64,000 nt of DNA, from positions 76,061,067-76,125,066 of the forward strand of contig OX359245.1 of NCBI GenBank assembly GCA_947179485.1. Direction: 5' to 3'. The number at the start of each line of letters is the position of its first letter. The first letter of the stretch is position 1. This stretch comes from Allacma fusca. Taxonomy: Eukaryota > Arthropoda > Collembola > Symphypleona > Sminthuridae. This document shows, piece after piece, positions 37,001 to 48,235 of this stretch. Under the pieces are notes generated by a model, which saw only the letters and a list, made by a program, of their open reading frames with translations, was not told the DNA's origin and searched no databases. A program made the position numbers and the translations under genes.

Positions 37001-40000
37001 TACCTGTCTTTTTCAATACACTTGTAGCTATTATCATAATATTATGTCTTTGAATACCACAACCTCTCCTTTTCATGACAACTGTCACTCTTTTTCAAGG
37101 CAACTAAGCCCTTTTCACGCCAATTGTCTTTCTCAAGACAAATATCTGACATTTTCAAGACAGTTATCTGACATTTTTACGACAGTTATCCGTCCTATTC
37201 AGCACAACTAACTGTCTTTTTCAACAAAATTATCGGTCTTTTTCAATACAATTAACGGACTTTGTCAAAACTATTGTCTTTTTCAGCACAATAGCCCGTC
37301 TTTTTCAGCACAATTGCCCGTCTTTTTCAATATAATTGCCTGTCTTTTTCAATATAATTACCTGTCTTTTTCAATATAATTACCTGTCTTTTTTAATATA
37401 ATTACCTGTCTTTTTCAATATAATTACCTGTCTTTAATTGTCAAAACAATTGTGTATATTTCATGATAATGATCTGTCTTTTAGTCTCTCCTTTTCAAGA
37501 CAACTGTCACTCTTTTTCAAAACAACGATGCCCTTTTCACGACAATTATGTTTCTATTATGTCTTTTTAGCACGAGTACCTGTCTTTTTCAATACACTTG
37601 TAGCTATTATCATAATATTATGTCTTTTAATACCACAACCTCTCCTTTTCATGACATTTGTCACTCTTTTTCAAGGCAACTAAGCCCTTTTCACGCCAAT
37701 TGTCTTTCTCAAGACAAATATCTGACATTTTCAAGACAGTTATCTGACATTTTCACGACCGTTATCTGACCTATTCAGCACAACTAACTGTCTTTTTCAA
37801 CACAATTAACTGTCTTTTTCAACAAAATTATCGGTCTTTTTCAATACAAGTAACGGACTTTGTCAAAACTATTGTCTTTTTCAGCACAATAGCCCGCCTT
37901 TTTCAGCACAATTGCCCGTCTTTTTCAATATAATTGCCTATCTTTTTCAATATAATTACCTGTCTTTTTCAATATAATTACCTGTCTTTAATTGTCAAAA
38001 CAATTGTGTATGTTTCATGATAATTATCTGTCTTTTAATCTCTCCTTTTCAAGACAACTGTCACTCTTTTTCAAAACAACGATGCCCTTTTCACGACAAT
38101 TATGTTTCTATTATGTCTTTTTAGCACGAGTACCTGTCTTTTTCAATACACTTGTAGCTATTATCATAATATTATGTCTTTGAATACCACAACCTCTCCT
38201 TTTCATGACAACTGTCACTCTTTTTCAAGGCAACTAAGCCCTTTTCACGCCAATTGTCTTTCTCAAGACAAATATCTGACATTTTCAAGACAGTTATCTG
38301 ACATTTTCACGACCGTTATCTGACCTATTCAGCACAACTAACTGTCTTTTTCAACACAATTAACTGTCTTTTTCAACAAAATTATCGGTCTTTTTCAATA
38401 CAAGTAACGGACTTTGTCAAAACTATTGTCTTTTTCAGCACAATAGCCCGCCTTTTTCAGCACAATTGCCCGTCTTTTTCAATATAATTGCCTATCTTTT
38501 TCAATATAATTACCTGTCTTTTTCAATATAATTACCTGTCTTTAATTGTCAAAACAATTGTGTATATTTCATGATAATTATCTGTCTTTTAATCTCTCCT
38601 TTTCAAGACAACTGTCACTCTTTTTCAAAACAACGATGCCCTTTTCACGACAATTATGTTTCTATTATGTCTTTTTAGCACGAGTACCTGTCTTTTTCAA
38701 TACACTTGTAGCTATTATCATAATATTATGTCTTTGAATACCACAACCTCTCCTTTTCATGACAACTGTCACTCTTTTTCAAGGCAACTAAGCCCTTTTC
38801 ACGCCAATTGTCTTTCTCAAGACAAATATCTGACATTTTCAAGACAGTTATCTGACATTTTAACGACAGTTATCTGTCCTATTCAGCACAACTAACTGTC
38901 TTTTTCAACAAAATTATCGGTCTTTTTCAATACAATTAACGGACTTTGTCAAAACTATTGTCTTTTTCAGCACAATAGCCCGTCTTTTTCAGCACAATTG
39001 CCCGTCTTTTTCAATATAATTGCCTGTCTTTTTCAATATAATTACCTGTCTTTTTCAATATAATTACCTGTCTTTTTTAATATAATTACCTGTCTTTTTC
39101 AATATAATTACCCGTCTTTAATTGTCAAAACAATTGTGTATATTTCATGATAATTATCTGTCTTTTAATCTCTCCTTTTCAAGACAACTGTCACTCTTTT
39201 TCAAAACAACGATGCCCTTTTCACGACAATTATGTTTCTATTATGTCTTTTTAGCACGAGTACCTGTCTTTTTCAATACACTTGTAGCTATTATCATAAT
39301 ATTATGTCTTTGAATACCACAACCTCTCCTTTTCATGACAACTGTCACTCTTTTTCAAGGCAACTAAGCCCTTTTCACGCCAATTGTCTTTCTCAAGACA
39401 AATATCTGACATTTTCAAGACAGTTATCTGACATTTTCACGACCGTTATCTGACCTATTCAGCACAACTAACTGTCTTTTTCAACACAATTAACTGTCTT
39501 TTTCAACAAAATTATCGGTCTTTTTCAATACAAGTAACGGACTTTGTCAAAACTATTGTCTTTTTCAGCACAATAGCCCGCCTTTTTCAGCACAATTGCC
39601 CGTCTTTTTCAATATAATTGCCTATCTTTTTCAATATAATTACTGTCTTTTTCAATATAATTACCTGTCTTTAATTGTCAAAACAATTGTGTATATTTCA
39701 TGATAATTATCTGTCTTTTAATCTCTCCTTTTCAAGACAACTGTCACTCTTTTTCAAAACAACGATGCCCTTTTCACGACAATTATGTTTCTATTATGTC
39801 TTTTTAGCACGAGTACCTGTCTTTTTCAATACACTTGTAGCTATTATCATAATATTATGTCTTTGAATACCACAACCTCTCCTTTTCATGACAACTGTCA
39901 CTCTTTTTCAAGGCAACTAAGCCCTTTTCACGCCAATTGTCTTTCTTAAGACAAATATCTGACATTTTCAAGACAGTTATCTGACATTTTCACGACCGTT

Positions 40001-41399
40001 ATCTGACCTATTCAGCACAACTAACTGTCTTTTTCAACACAATTAACTGTCTTTTTCAACAAAATTATCGGTCTTTTTCAATACAAGTAACGGACTTTGT
40101 CAAAACTATTGTCTTTTTCAGCACAATAGCCCGCCTTTTTCAGCACAATTGCCCGTCTTTTTCAATATAATTGCCTATCTTTTTCAATATAATTACCTGT
40201 CTTTTTCAATATAATTACCTGTCTTTAATTGTCAAAACAATTGTGTATATTTCATGATAATTATCTGTCTTTTAATCTCTCCTTTTCAAGACAACTGTCA
40301 CTCTTTTTCAAAACAACGATGCCCTTTTCACGACAATTATGTTTCTATTATGTCTTTTTAGCACGAGTACCTGTCTTTTTCAATACACTTGTAGCTATTA
40401 TCATAATATTATGTCTTTGAATACCACAACCTCTCCTTTTCATGACAACTGTCACTCTTTTTCAAGGCAACTAAGCCCTTTTCACGCCAATTGTCTTTCT
40501 CAAGACAAATATCTGACATTTTCAAGACAGTTATCTGACATTTTCACGACAGTTATCTGTCCTATTCAGCAGAACTAACTGTCTTTTTCAACAAAATTAT
40601 CGGTCTTTTTCAATACAATTAACGGACTTTGTCAAAACTATTGTCTTTTTCAGCACAATAGCCCGTCTTTTTCAGCACAATTGCCCGTCTTTTTCAATAT
40701 AATTGCCTGTCTTTTTCAATATAATTACCTGTCTTTTTCAATATAATTACCTGTCTTTTTTAATATAATTACCTGTCTTTTTCAATATAATTACCCGTCT
40801 TTAATTGTCAAAACAATTGTGTATATTTCATGATAATTATCTGTCTTTTAATCTCTCCTTTTCAAGACAACTGTCACTCTTTTTCAAAACAACGATGCCC
40901 TTTTCACGACAATTATGTTTCTATTATGTCTTTTTAGCACGAGTACCTGTCTTTTTCAATACACTTGTAGCTATTATCATAATATTATGTCTTTGAATAC
41001 CACAACCTCTCCTTTTCATGACAACTGTCACTCTTTTTCAAGGCAGCTAAGCCCTTTTCTCGCCAATTGTCTTTCTCAAGACAAATATCGGACATTTTCA
41101 AGACAGTTATCTGACATTTTCACGACAGTTATCTGTCCTATTCAACACAACTAACTGTCCTATTCAACACAACTAAATGTCTTTTTCAACACAATTAAGT
41201 GTCTTTTTCAACAAAATTATCGGTCTTTTTCAATACAATTAACGGACTTTGTCAAAACTATTGTCTATTTCAGCACAATAACCCGTCTTTTTCAGCACAT
41301 TTGCCCGTCTTTTTCAATATAATTGCCTGTCTTTTTCAATATAATTACCTGTCTTTTTCAATATAATTACCTGTCTTTTTCAATATAATTACCTGTCTT

Positions 41400-41800
41400 T
41401 AATTGTCAAAACAATTGTGTATAATTCATGATAATTACCTGTCTTTAATTGTCAAAACAATTGTGTATATTTCATGATAATTATCTGTCGTTGAATCTCT
41501 CCTTTTCAAGACAACTGTCACTCTTTTTCAAAACAACGATGCCCTTTTCACGACAGTTATGTTTCTCCATATAAATATCTGGATTTTTTAAAACATTTAC
41601 CGGTATTTTAGGATAATTACCTGTCTTTTACAGATACTTGTCTTTCACAGACCATGACGTCCTTTACAGGCAATTACGTCTTTTACATATCATTACGTCT
41701 TTTACAGACCATTACGTTTATTACACACAATTGTCTTATGCAGACAGTGGTCTGTCCTTTTTTCAGTAGTATTTCGTCTTATGACATTGTTTTTCACAGT
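41400..41800. repeat. Decayed right edge of the satellite
   Basis: The monomer start is duplicated 44 bp apart (about 41402 and 41446). The units then drift into ACGTCTTTTACAG-type words to about 41720 and fade by 41800. Confidence 0.85.
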
Positions 41801-41922
41801 TAATAATTCGTTTTAAGGGCTAGAATCTGTCTATCAAAAGCCCAAAAAATGAGAACGTACATCCTGATAGAAGAAGCTGGATAAGAAGCTAATAAGAAGT
41901 CCCTGGACCTTCTATATCCAGT
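41801..41922. other. Spacer after the satellite
   Basis: Contains the direct words AAGAAGCTGGATAAGAAGCT and TAATAAGAAG near 41870-41900. No gene. Confidence 0.4.
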
Positions 41923-43447
41923 CATAGATGCACATTTTCTTTCGCACTCCACTCACACTCAGTATAAATTGGATGAGCTGCACTCATCCTCTCACTGATA
42001 TGGTAAAAATTGTCAAGTCTGCACTCACACTCGTCTTCATGAGGACCGAAGACTAGAATTTGGTACTCGCACTCGCACTCATGATTGCATTTGATGTATA
42101 TATGTATTCATACTTGAATTATCCATTTGAAATATATTCAAATAATTTTGTTCCGCATTTATTTTTACATGTAATAATATTATAATATTAAGTGTAAAAT
42201 AATTATTATTATATTTTATATGCAAATAAACTATATATGTCACTAATTACTGGGCTATTTTTACTGACAGAAAATGATGTTTGAAATGATTAACACACAT
42301 GAGTAAATAAAAAATGCTTGCAATGCCTACTAGAGGTGGTACCCGGAAGCGGGCTTTTTGATTCGGGCCGAGTTTTCGAGGTTTCGGGCTGCAAATACGA
42401 ACTTTCGTCGGGCCCCGACCGGGTTTTAGCTGCACTAAAACAATGAAACCGGGTTAAGATCGGGCTTGGGCCTGCATTTATTTTTAAGTTCGGGTTTCGG
42501 GCGGGGCAGAAATTAAAAACGACCCGACAATTATACTAGCATATAATTTAGGTTCAACCATTGCTTTCATGTACATATATTCATTCTAAAGCTTAATAAT
42601 CGTTTACTGTATTTAATACGTACACATTATACATTTTGAAACGATCCCTTAAGCTTGATAGGTTGATAGTTTATATTTGAAAATTTTCAGAGCCAATAAA
42701 ACGTTTTGTTCCGTGAGTGCACGTTTATTGAATGTGATGAGTGGGGATGGATACTGTATGTAAATACAAAAGAATATGTTAAAAAAGGTTTCACAGCGGA
42801 TTCAATTGTTACTAAAAAGCCGGATTTTAAAGCGGGTTGGCCGGGTCGGGATAATACAGTATTTGTTCGGGTTTCTCCGGATTCGGGCAGGAAGTTAAGC
42901 CCGAATCCCACCTCTAATGTCTACAAAAACCATAAAGGCTAAATGATGCAAATGGTGAAAATCGCGGTACCACAAAATATTTTCAATTGCAGACCATTTA
43001 AACCTTGATGGTTTTTATTTGAAGAAGTCTCCATTGTTTTAAAAATAGTTTTTCGCTTGTTTTGTTTGCATTGATCTCACTCATTTTGGAAATATTAAGA
43101 TTGACCTAAGATTATTATGTCTGAAATAATAACGGATGCAATTCTCAATGGTACTCACTGAACGATTTCGTTTGGTGTTTTTGCGTCAAAAAATTTTTTT
43201 AGCCTAAAATTAAATTACATTTTTTGTGCTAGAATGATGAGTGTATCTTTTTTTAAACGAGTATATATTTTTGTGTTCTCGTCCTCGCACTCATTAATAA
43301 ACATATCTGTGGTATGTACTCGCACTCATGATTTTAAGTGCACGGTTGTAATAACATGTACTCGTCCTCACAGTAAACTCGTGAGTACAATGAGTGCGAG
43401 GTGAGTGCCAGTGCTGCCCTCTGTCCTCATGAAGGTGTGCATCTATG
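41923..43447. mobile_element. TIR element with ACTCGCACTC words, hosting a second element
   Basis: CATAGATGCACA at 41923 pairs with TGTGCATCTATG ending at 43447. TATCCA occurs just outside both ends (41915-41920 and 43448-43453), a candidate target duplication with a 2-bp offset on the left. Both subterminal zones (41945-42085 and 43255-43415) are packed with ACTCGCACTC/GAGTGCGAG words. The centre is occupied by the element at 42331-42916. Confidence 0.65.
42331..42916. mobile_element. Nested hAT-type element with CGGGTTTCGGGC words
   Basis: Termini TAGAGGTGG (42331) and CCACCTCTA (42916) are inverted. ATGCCTAC (42323-42330) and ATGTCTAC (42917-42924) form an 8-bp duplication with one mismatch. 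The interior is unusually GC-rich for this window, with CGGGT/GCCCGA words in both halves. The duplication length and terminus point to hAT. Confidence 0.85.
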
Positions 43448-44935
43448 TATCCAATTGTGAAACGAATGAAGCACAACTAAAAAATCAAAAACGTAAAAAA
43501 GATTACAGAATTACTCATAGTTACGCCATTAATGAGTATCAACGAGATCATGGGATTGATCATAGTGACGCCATCAATGCGTATCGCCGATATTACAGGA
43601 TTTCACGCCATTAATGAGCATAAAGAAATTTACAAGATTGCGAAAACAGAACCGACAATGAGCATCAACGAGAATATCGCCAAAGCGCAAAAATACAGAT
43701 CTGCTTTAATAAACAATTCACAAAATGAAAATATAGCTCAACATTTTATTGGGTTACACATTCAATGCCAGTTTTGTGGAGCATTGCATTTTGTTACCAA
43801 AGGATAATGTAGGGGTTCTGGAGAAAACAAAGTAATCAGTTTAGCAGCTAGTGTAATGGAGGTAAGCTTAATTGCTTGAAATCATTTGAAGATTTGCCAA
43901 CTGAGTTGCAAGAACTCTGCGAGTAGAAAATTCATAGACAATATATGTTCCTATGATAGCTCAATCGCGATAAACTCTTGCATAGTAAAAATAGATTATG
44001 TTGGTCCTGGTCCACTTGTGGTTACAGTTGTACAAATGTATCAGAAGTTGCCTCCGAAGATTTTAATGTACCAGAATATTAAACATTTATGGCATCCTCC
44101 GTGTATGAGGTTTTTAACATAGAGGGAGAAATTATAAAAAAGAATGAATAACGTACTTCAACATAACTATAACAAACAGAATGGAAGCTAAAAGTAAGAT
44201 GTCGATTATGTTGTGAGGATAAATGGAATCAGGAAATGCTGATGATAATTTTTTTCATCTAAATGGACAAAGTGGTATTAAAAAAGGAACACCAAAAATT
44301 ACCGGATTATGTAAGCCGTCATTTATTTCATGGCATTCAAGGTGTAGTAATAGTCGCTGCGTCAACAGGAATTGCTGACTGTTTTCAATGGCGGAATTTC
44401 TTTCTTAGTTTGGTTTTCCTCTTAATGCTAATAGTGAAAGTACATCATTTGCGATGGTTAGTAAGTTCAATTTTGATGTATTTAATAGACTTTAGGAAAT
44501 CGCGGAGTCTTTGGTGGAAAATTAATCATTTTAGGAGACTTTCGACAAATTCGTAATGTAGCTCGACGGGGTAATAGCTTCAAGAGTACAAACTTTAAAA
44601 ATTACCTTGGTGTGGAAATTACCCGACTAATTATTACCAAACTACATGAACATTTAATATTTGCGACAGTTCTGTCTCGTAGAGCTGCTGGAGAAGCGTT
44701 GTTAATTATACGGCTCACGCTTACCTCAAGTAATGTTAAATACCCATTGGTATATAAGAGAAGGCAGTTTCCTATTAGAGTAAGCTTTGCTATGACCATT
44801 GACAATTCTCTAGGACAAAGTTTTGATAAGGTTGGTATTTGCCAAAACTCGTTTTTTCTCATGGTCAACTGCTGTTTCGAGAGGTAAGTCAAAAGAACAT
44901 ATAAAGGTAGAGTTAACATACATGGTAGAACAAGA
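43448..44935 (+). pseudogene. Decayed Helitron: zinc-finger, Helitron-N and PIF1-like helicase pieces
   Basis: In order on plus: a basic repeated segment with INEYQRDHGI-like units (from 43450); IQCQFCGALHF (about 43763), the CxxC element upstream of Helitron rolling-circle domains; FIDNICSYDSSIAINS (about 43930) and GPGPLVVTVVQMYQ (about 44000), matching the Helitron-like N region; then VVIVAASTGIADC (about 44345), a PIF1 helicase core motif. Another-frame GDFRQIRNVARRGNSF (about 44538) and QFPIRVSFAMTIDNSLGQSF (about 44767) are the late PIF1 motifs, followed by FSHGQL-like coding near 44850. Several frame changes and stops separate these pieces, and the catalytic HUH/YY region was not recognised, so it is dead. 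Confidence 0.75.
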
Positions 44936-47900
44936 TGAAATTATAGACAAAGGTTAAGGAAAGCACACAAGTAAATGTGTATTAAAGGAAATGTTGTAAA
45001 TTTACATTTTGGATAACGATATTAAAATGTATTAAAATTCGTGAGAGTTCAAACAAAAATGTATAAGCACGTGTTTTGTTATTACTACCCGTAAAGCCAC
45101 AAGCCCATGTCGTATTCCTTTTAAGATTAACCCACCCAACCACAAAAGGAAGCCGTGGCTTTAGTTCTTAAAGAAAAACATATAAATATTTGTGGGTATT
45201 CTGTCGATCGACACAGTTTGTATGATGCCACCACGTGGTATGAAAATGTGTGTAGCTCCCCTACACCCTTGACATCTGGAAGAATCTCAATGTATTCAAA
45301 TGCTACCGTAAACAGCCATTGGCTTCGGCATTGAAAAATACATATTGTATAGCACGTAAGCCTGTAAGACTTTATGGTAATTGGTACACGCTAATCAATA
45401 GGAGCGCGTTGAGGAGCGAGAGCGAAGTTTTTATTAATCCTTTCATCCTCGTCAGATTATGTTATTCTGAGAATAAGTGATAAGAAAAGAGTTTTTCCCT
45501 TAAGACTTGTGCACAACCCCGGACAGCCTCTTTCAATACGAATAATTGGAGTAATGTGTGAAACTTAATTATTTTTAACATGCTGGCCCACATAGGGACA
45601 ACGTTAATTTCTATTCAAGAAAATTTTATTTTTTAGAATCACCAATTCACTATTCTGGCTTAGGTAATTATTATACAGGGCAGGCTAGACACTTGTCATG
45701 TCAAATATTTAAGCTTACAACTAGCTTAACCCCCAAGAGGGCATTCCAAATTACGTCAAATTATCACACGATTTCCAGTCCATTCACACACTTTGATCTT
45801 ACTATGGTAAATATTTGTACAACCTTTTTAGACATTCGACTTTCCTTCTGCATAACAAAATCTTACCATACAATAATGTAAAGTCCACAATGGGTTGCGT
45901 AATTCAATCAAACATATAAATGTATGTAAAATGTGGCCTTAGATTGAGCCTACATTTATGTGCGTAAGGTATTGTGTCCAGGACATTGTATAGGTGTTCC
46001 ACACTCAAGGATCTTCCTCCACATGATTTAATGCCTGCGTTTAACGCCATACATTTTTTCAGGCTACATTTTGCAGTAGGCGTTTGAGGGGCGCCCACAT
46101 TTGGGTCTGGTAGTTGGCCAGATGCGGAGATCCACAATTGGTCTCGTCTCTCCACACTCGGCATTTATCCTTTCGCCCGTAATTTATTTAAAATTTTAAT
46201 TATGCAAATATTAATTTAAGTACTTAAATATCCCAAATTATTTTTACGATGTTTTTTTAGGTTGTTATTTGTTTGTGTTACACGTTGCACTAAAAATCTC
46301 GTGTAAATAAATATTTATTTATATTTTCAGCTTTAAAACCTTCAACCATCGACCGGACTTCGTGTCAGGGTATGTCAAGCGGATTGTTAAGAAAAATGAA
46401 AGAATCACATCCTTATGGACGTATGTACATATAGGAATAGTGATCTCGGATCTAACAATTTAATAGGTACTTATTTACAGGATTGTATTTTTAGTTAAGA
46501 AAGGTTATGTTATTGGTTGAGAGAAAGGGTCTGATTTTTGTGGTGAGAGTGTCAATTATGTAAATAATTCCAGCAAAATTATAATTTTATTTCAGCATTA
46601 TTGATGATTCCATCAAATATTTGACTCGTCTACGGATGTCACCCCGTTTTGCAAAGTCGAAATTGTCATCCCGCAGCCGCAGCCAAAGAATCCGCATTTT
46701 ATTGGATGACCTATTTTTGTCGCTATTACTGGAATTCATTGACCCATAACACAACCCGCTGGAATTAATTTAAGATTGAGGACCCATAACAGAATACAGA
46801 CAATTGAGAAATGAGCTACGTATGGATTATTTTCTTTCAGGTCGAGTTTTGCATCGTCGAATTAGGAGCGAAAGGATTTAAAGGATCTGCAATGAGTGTA
46901 GCAGTGTAGTGGGAAGAAATCAAAAATTATTCAGAGCAATGCAGTTCCGTATTTGCATTTGTATGAAATGCATGAGGGGCAGAGGTTGATGTCCAGTACA
47001 TTGATAAGGGACCATAGAGGTAGGGCTATAACTGAAGGAAGGGAGCATTAATCTTGTGTAAGCAATTATTAGACGCAATAATAGTACTCTGTATGTTTTC
47101 TTTTAGACGCAATTCACCTTGTCCGTGTTTGCTTCTTACAATGGGGTAATGAAACCTGGGATTCCTGGAAGGATTTACTTGGAAGTGGAGGTCAGTTGAA
47201 GGAGTAAGGTCATGCCTCATTATGCTGCAATCCGATCGAGGCACTTACACACATTCAAAGCGGTAATTCCATTTCATCGGTGAAGGGGCAAAATAAAACG
47301 AGTTTTCAATGAGGAGCAAAAGAATCTTGGGATAAATTCCAGGTGGTTCGTTACGCGTTTAATATTATATTTGATTGGTTTATTTTGGGTGTATATGTAA
47401 TTACACTTCACCTGAATCATTTTTCTCCTGAACATAAAACGTATTCGTTGCAGGTTGCCTCTTCACCGATATTATGGACGGATGCACTATGGCCTGCTAT
47501 AACAAAATAAGTGTATACGTGATGGTCATTAGCGTAAGCCCTTTTTTGCATTTTGGGTTTTAAAAACATATCCTTAAATATGACACTTCATTTTAATTCA
47601 ATGTGGATACATAAGTTATAAGAGCTAGTACACAGTATTTTAGTGTACGGTCGGGCAACAGGACGCTCTCTCAACTTGGATATACTAACAAGTTCATTTA
47701 GTATCCTCATATAAAGCAGGTTCTTTATTATTTGAACAAATGTATAAACACAGGTTGGAAAATGCCACGTCCGGATTTCTGATAAGGAAGGTTCAAGAGA
47801 ACAAAAGCAATGTTTCAACCTTATTTGCTTATCCAGCTCGACCTCACTATCCAAACCCAAAAAGGGATTCCACTTTTGTGAATGTACAGGAATTACCGTT

Positions 47901-48235
47901 CCAATGAATTTAAAGGAGTTTATTCTGTACTGACTTCGTCACTTATTACTAATGCAGTAAATGTATATGAATGAATTTTTCCATAGGGAGCTGCTCTGGA
48001 GGTCAGTTGGGCGTTGGTCTTCTGACACTTCACATCCAAACTGGTCAGGACGCTGGAAGTATACGATTTTAAATTAGGAAGACTTTTTAATTTTCGTAAA
48101 AAGTGTCCTAATTTACCCTATTTCAGCATTTTTAGGGTTAGTTTAGGGACGGTTGTTAAAATATTTGTAGCGTAGTAATTTTTAAAAATATTTTTTTTAA
48201 ATCCACCTGATCCGCTCCAAATAGTGAACCTGAAG
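44936..48235. other. 3.3-kb intergenic region with a few exon-like islands
   Basis: No complete gene supported. Two short islands have splice-like borders. One is about 46330-46371, with TTTTCAG before and GTATGT after, reading FKTFNHRPDFVSG. The other is about 47455-47530, with CGTTGCAG before and GTAAGC after, reading a cysteine-bearing CLFTDIMDGCTMACYN. They could be exons of one plus-strand gene but I cannot join them or name them. The rest is AT-rich. A decayed Helitron 3' end probably reaches a little past 45000. Confidence 0.3.

Larger units (their letters stand above)
18715..41800. repeat. Hierarchical satellite array, ~39 monomers of 554/576/598 bp
   Basis: A monomer beginning TTGTCAAAACAATTGTGTAT recurs 39 times from 19249 to 40805. 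Spacings between starts are 576 bp (15 times), 554 or 553 bp (19) and 598 bp (4). Each monomer is a string of sub-repeats of about 22 bp with the core CTGTCTTTTTCAA plus ATATAATTAC. The three monomer lengths differ by exactly 22 or 44 bp, that is, by whole sub-repeats. Monomers are nearly identical in the centre. The edges (18715-19248; 41400-41800) are visibly decayed, as expected when homogenisation acts mainly in the interior. One strand is strongly pyrimidine-biased (CTTTTTC). Short frames of 63, 73 and 79 codons recur because the monomers are identical. Their apparent starts are TTG codons, so they are not genes. Confidence 0.98.

Noticed and set aside
19249..41154. Recurrent 63-, 73- and 79-codon open frames across the array
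   Set aside because: They recur only because the satellite monomers are near-identical. The 63-codon frames start at TTG, they overlap each other in two frames, and variants between monomers show no codon-position bias that I can see.
18715..41800. CRISPR-like array of short repeats
   Set aside because: The 22-bp units are contiguous and degenerate, with no unique spacers, and the window is clearly eukaryotic.
44602..44919. 105-codon minus-strand frame in the Helitron
   Set aside because: It is the shadow of the plus-strand PIF1-like helicase motifs (QFPIRVSFAMTIDNS) that identify the coding strand.
45904..46164. 86-codon minus frame with several cysteines
   Set aside because: No recognisable motif, no splice partner and no conserved flank.
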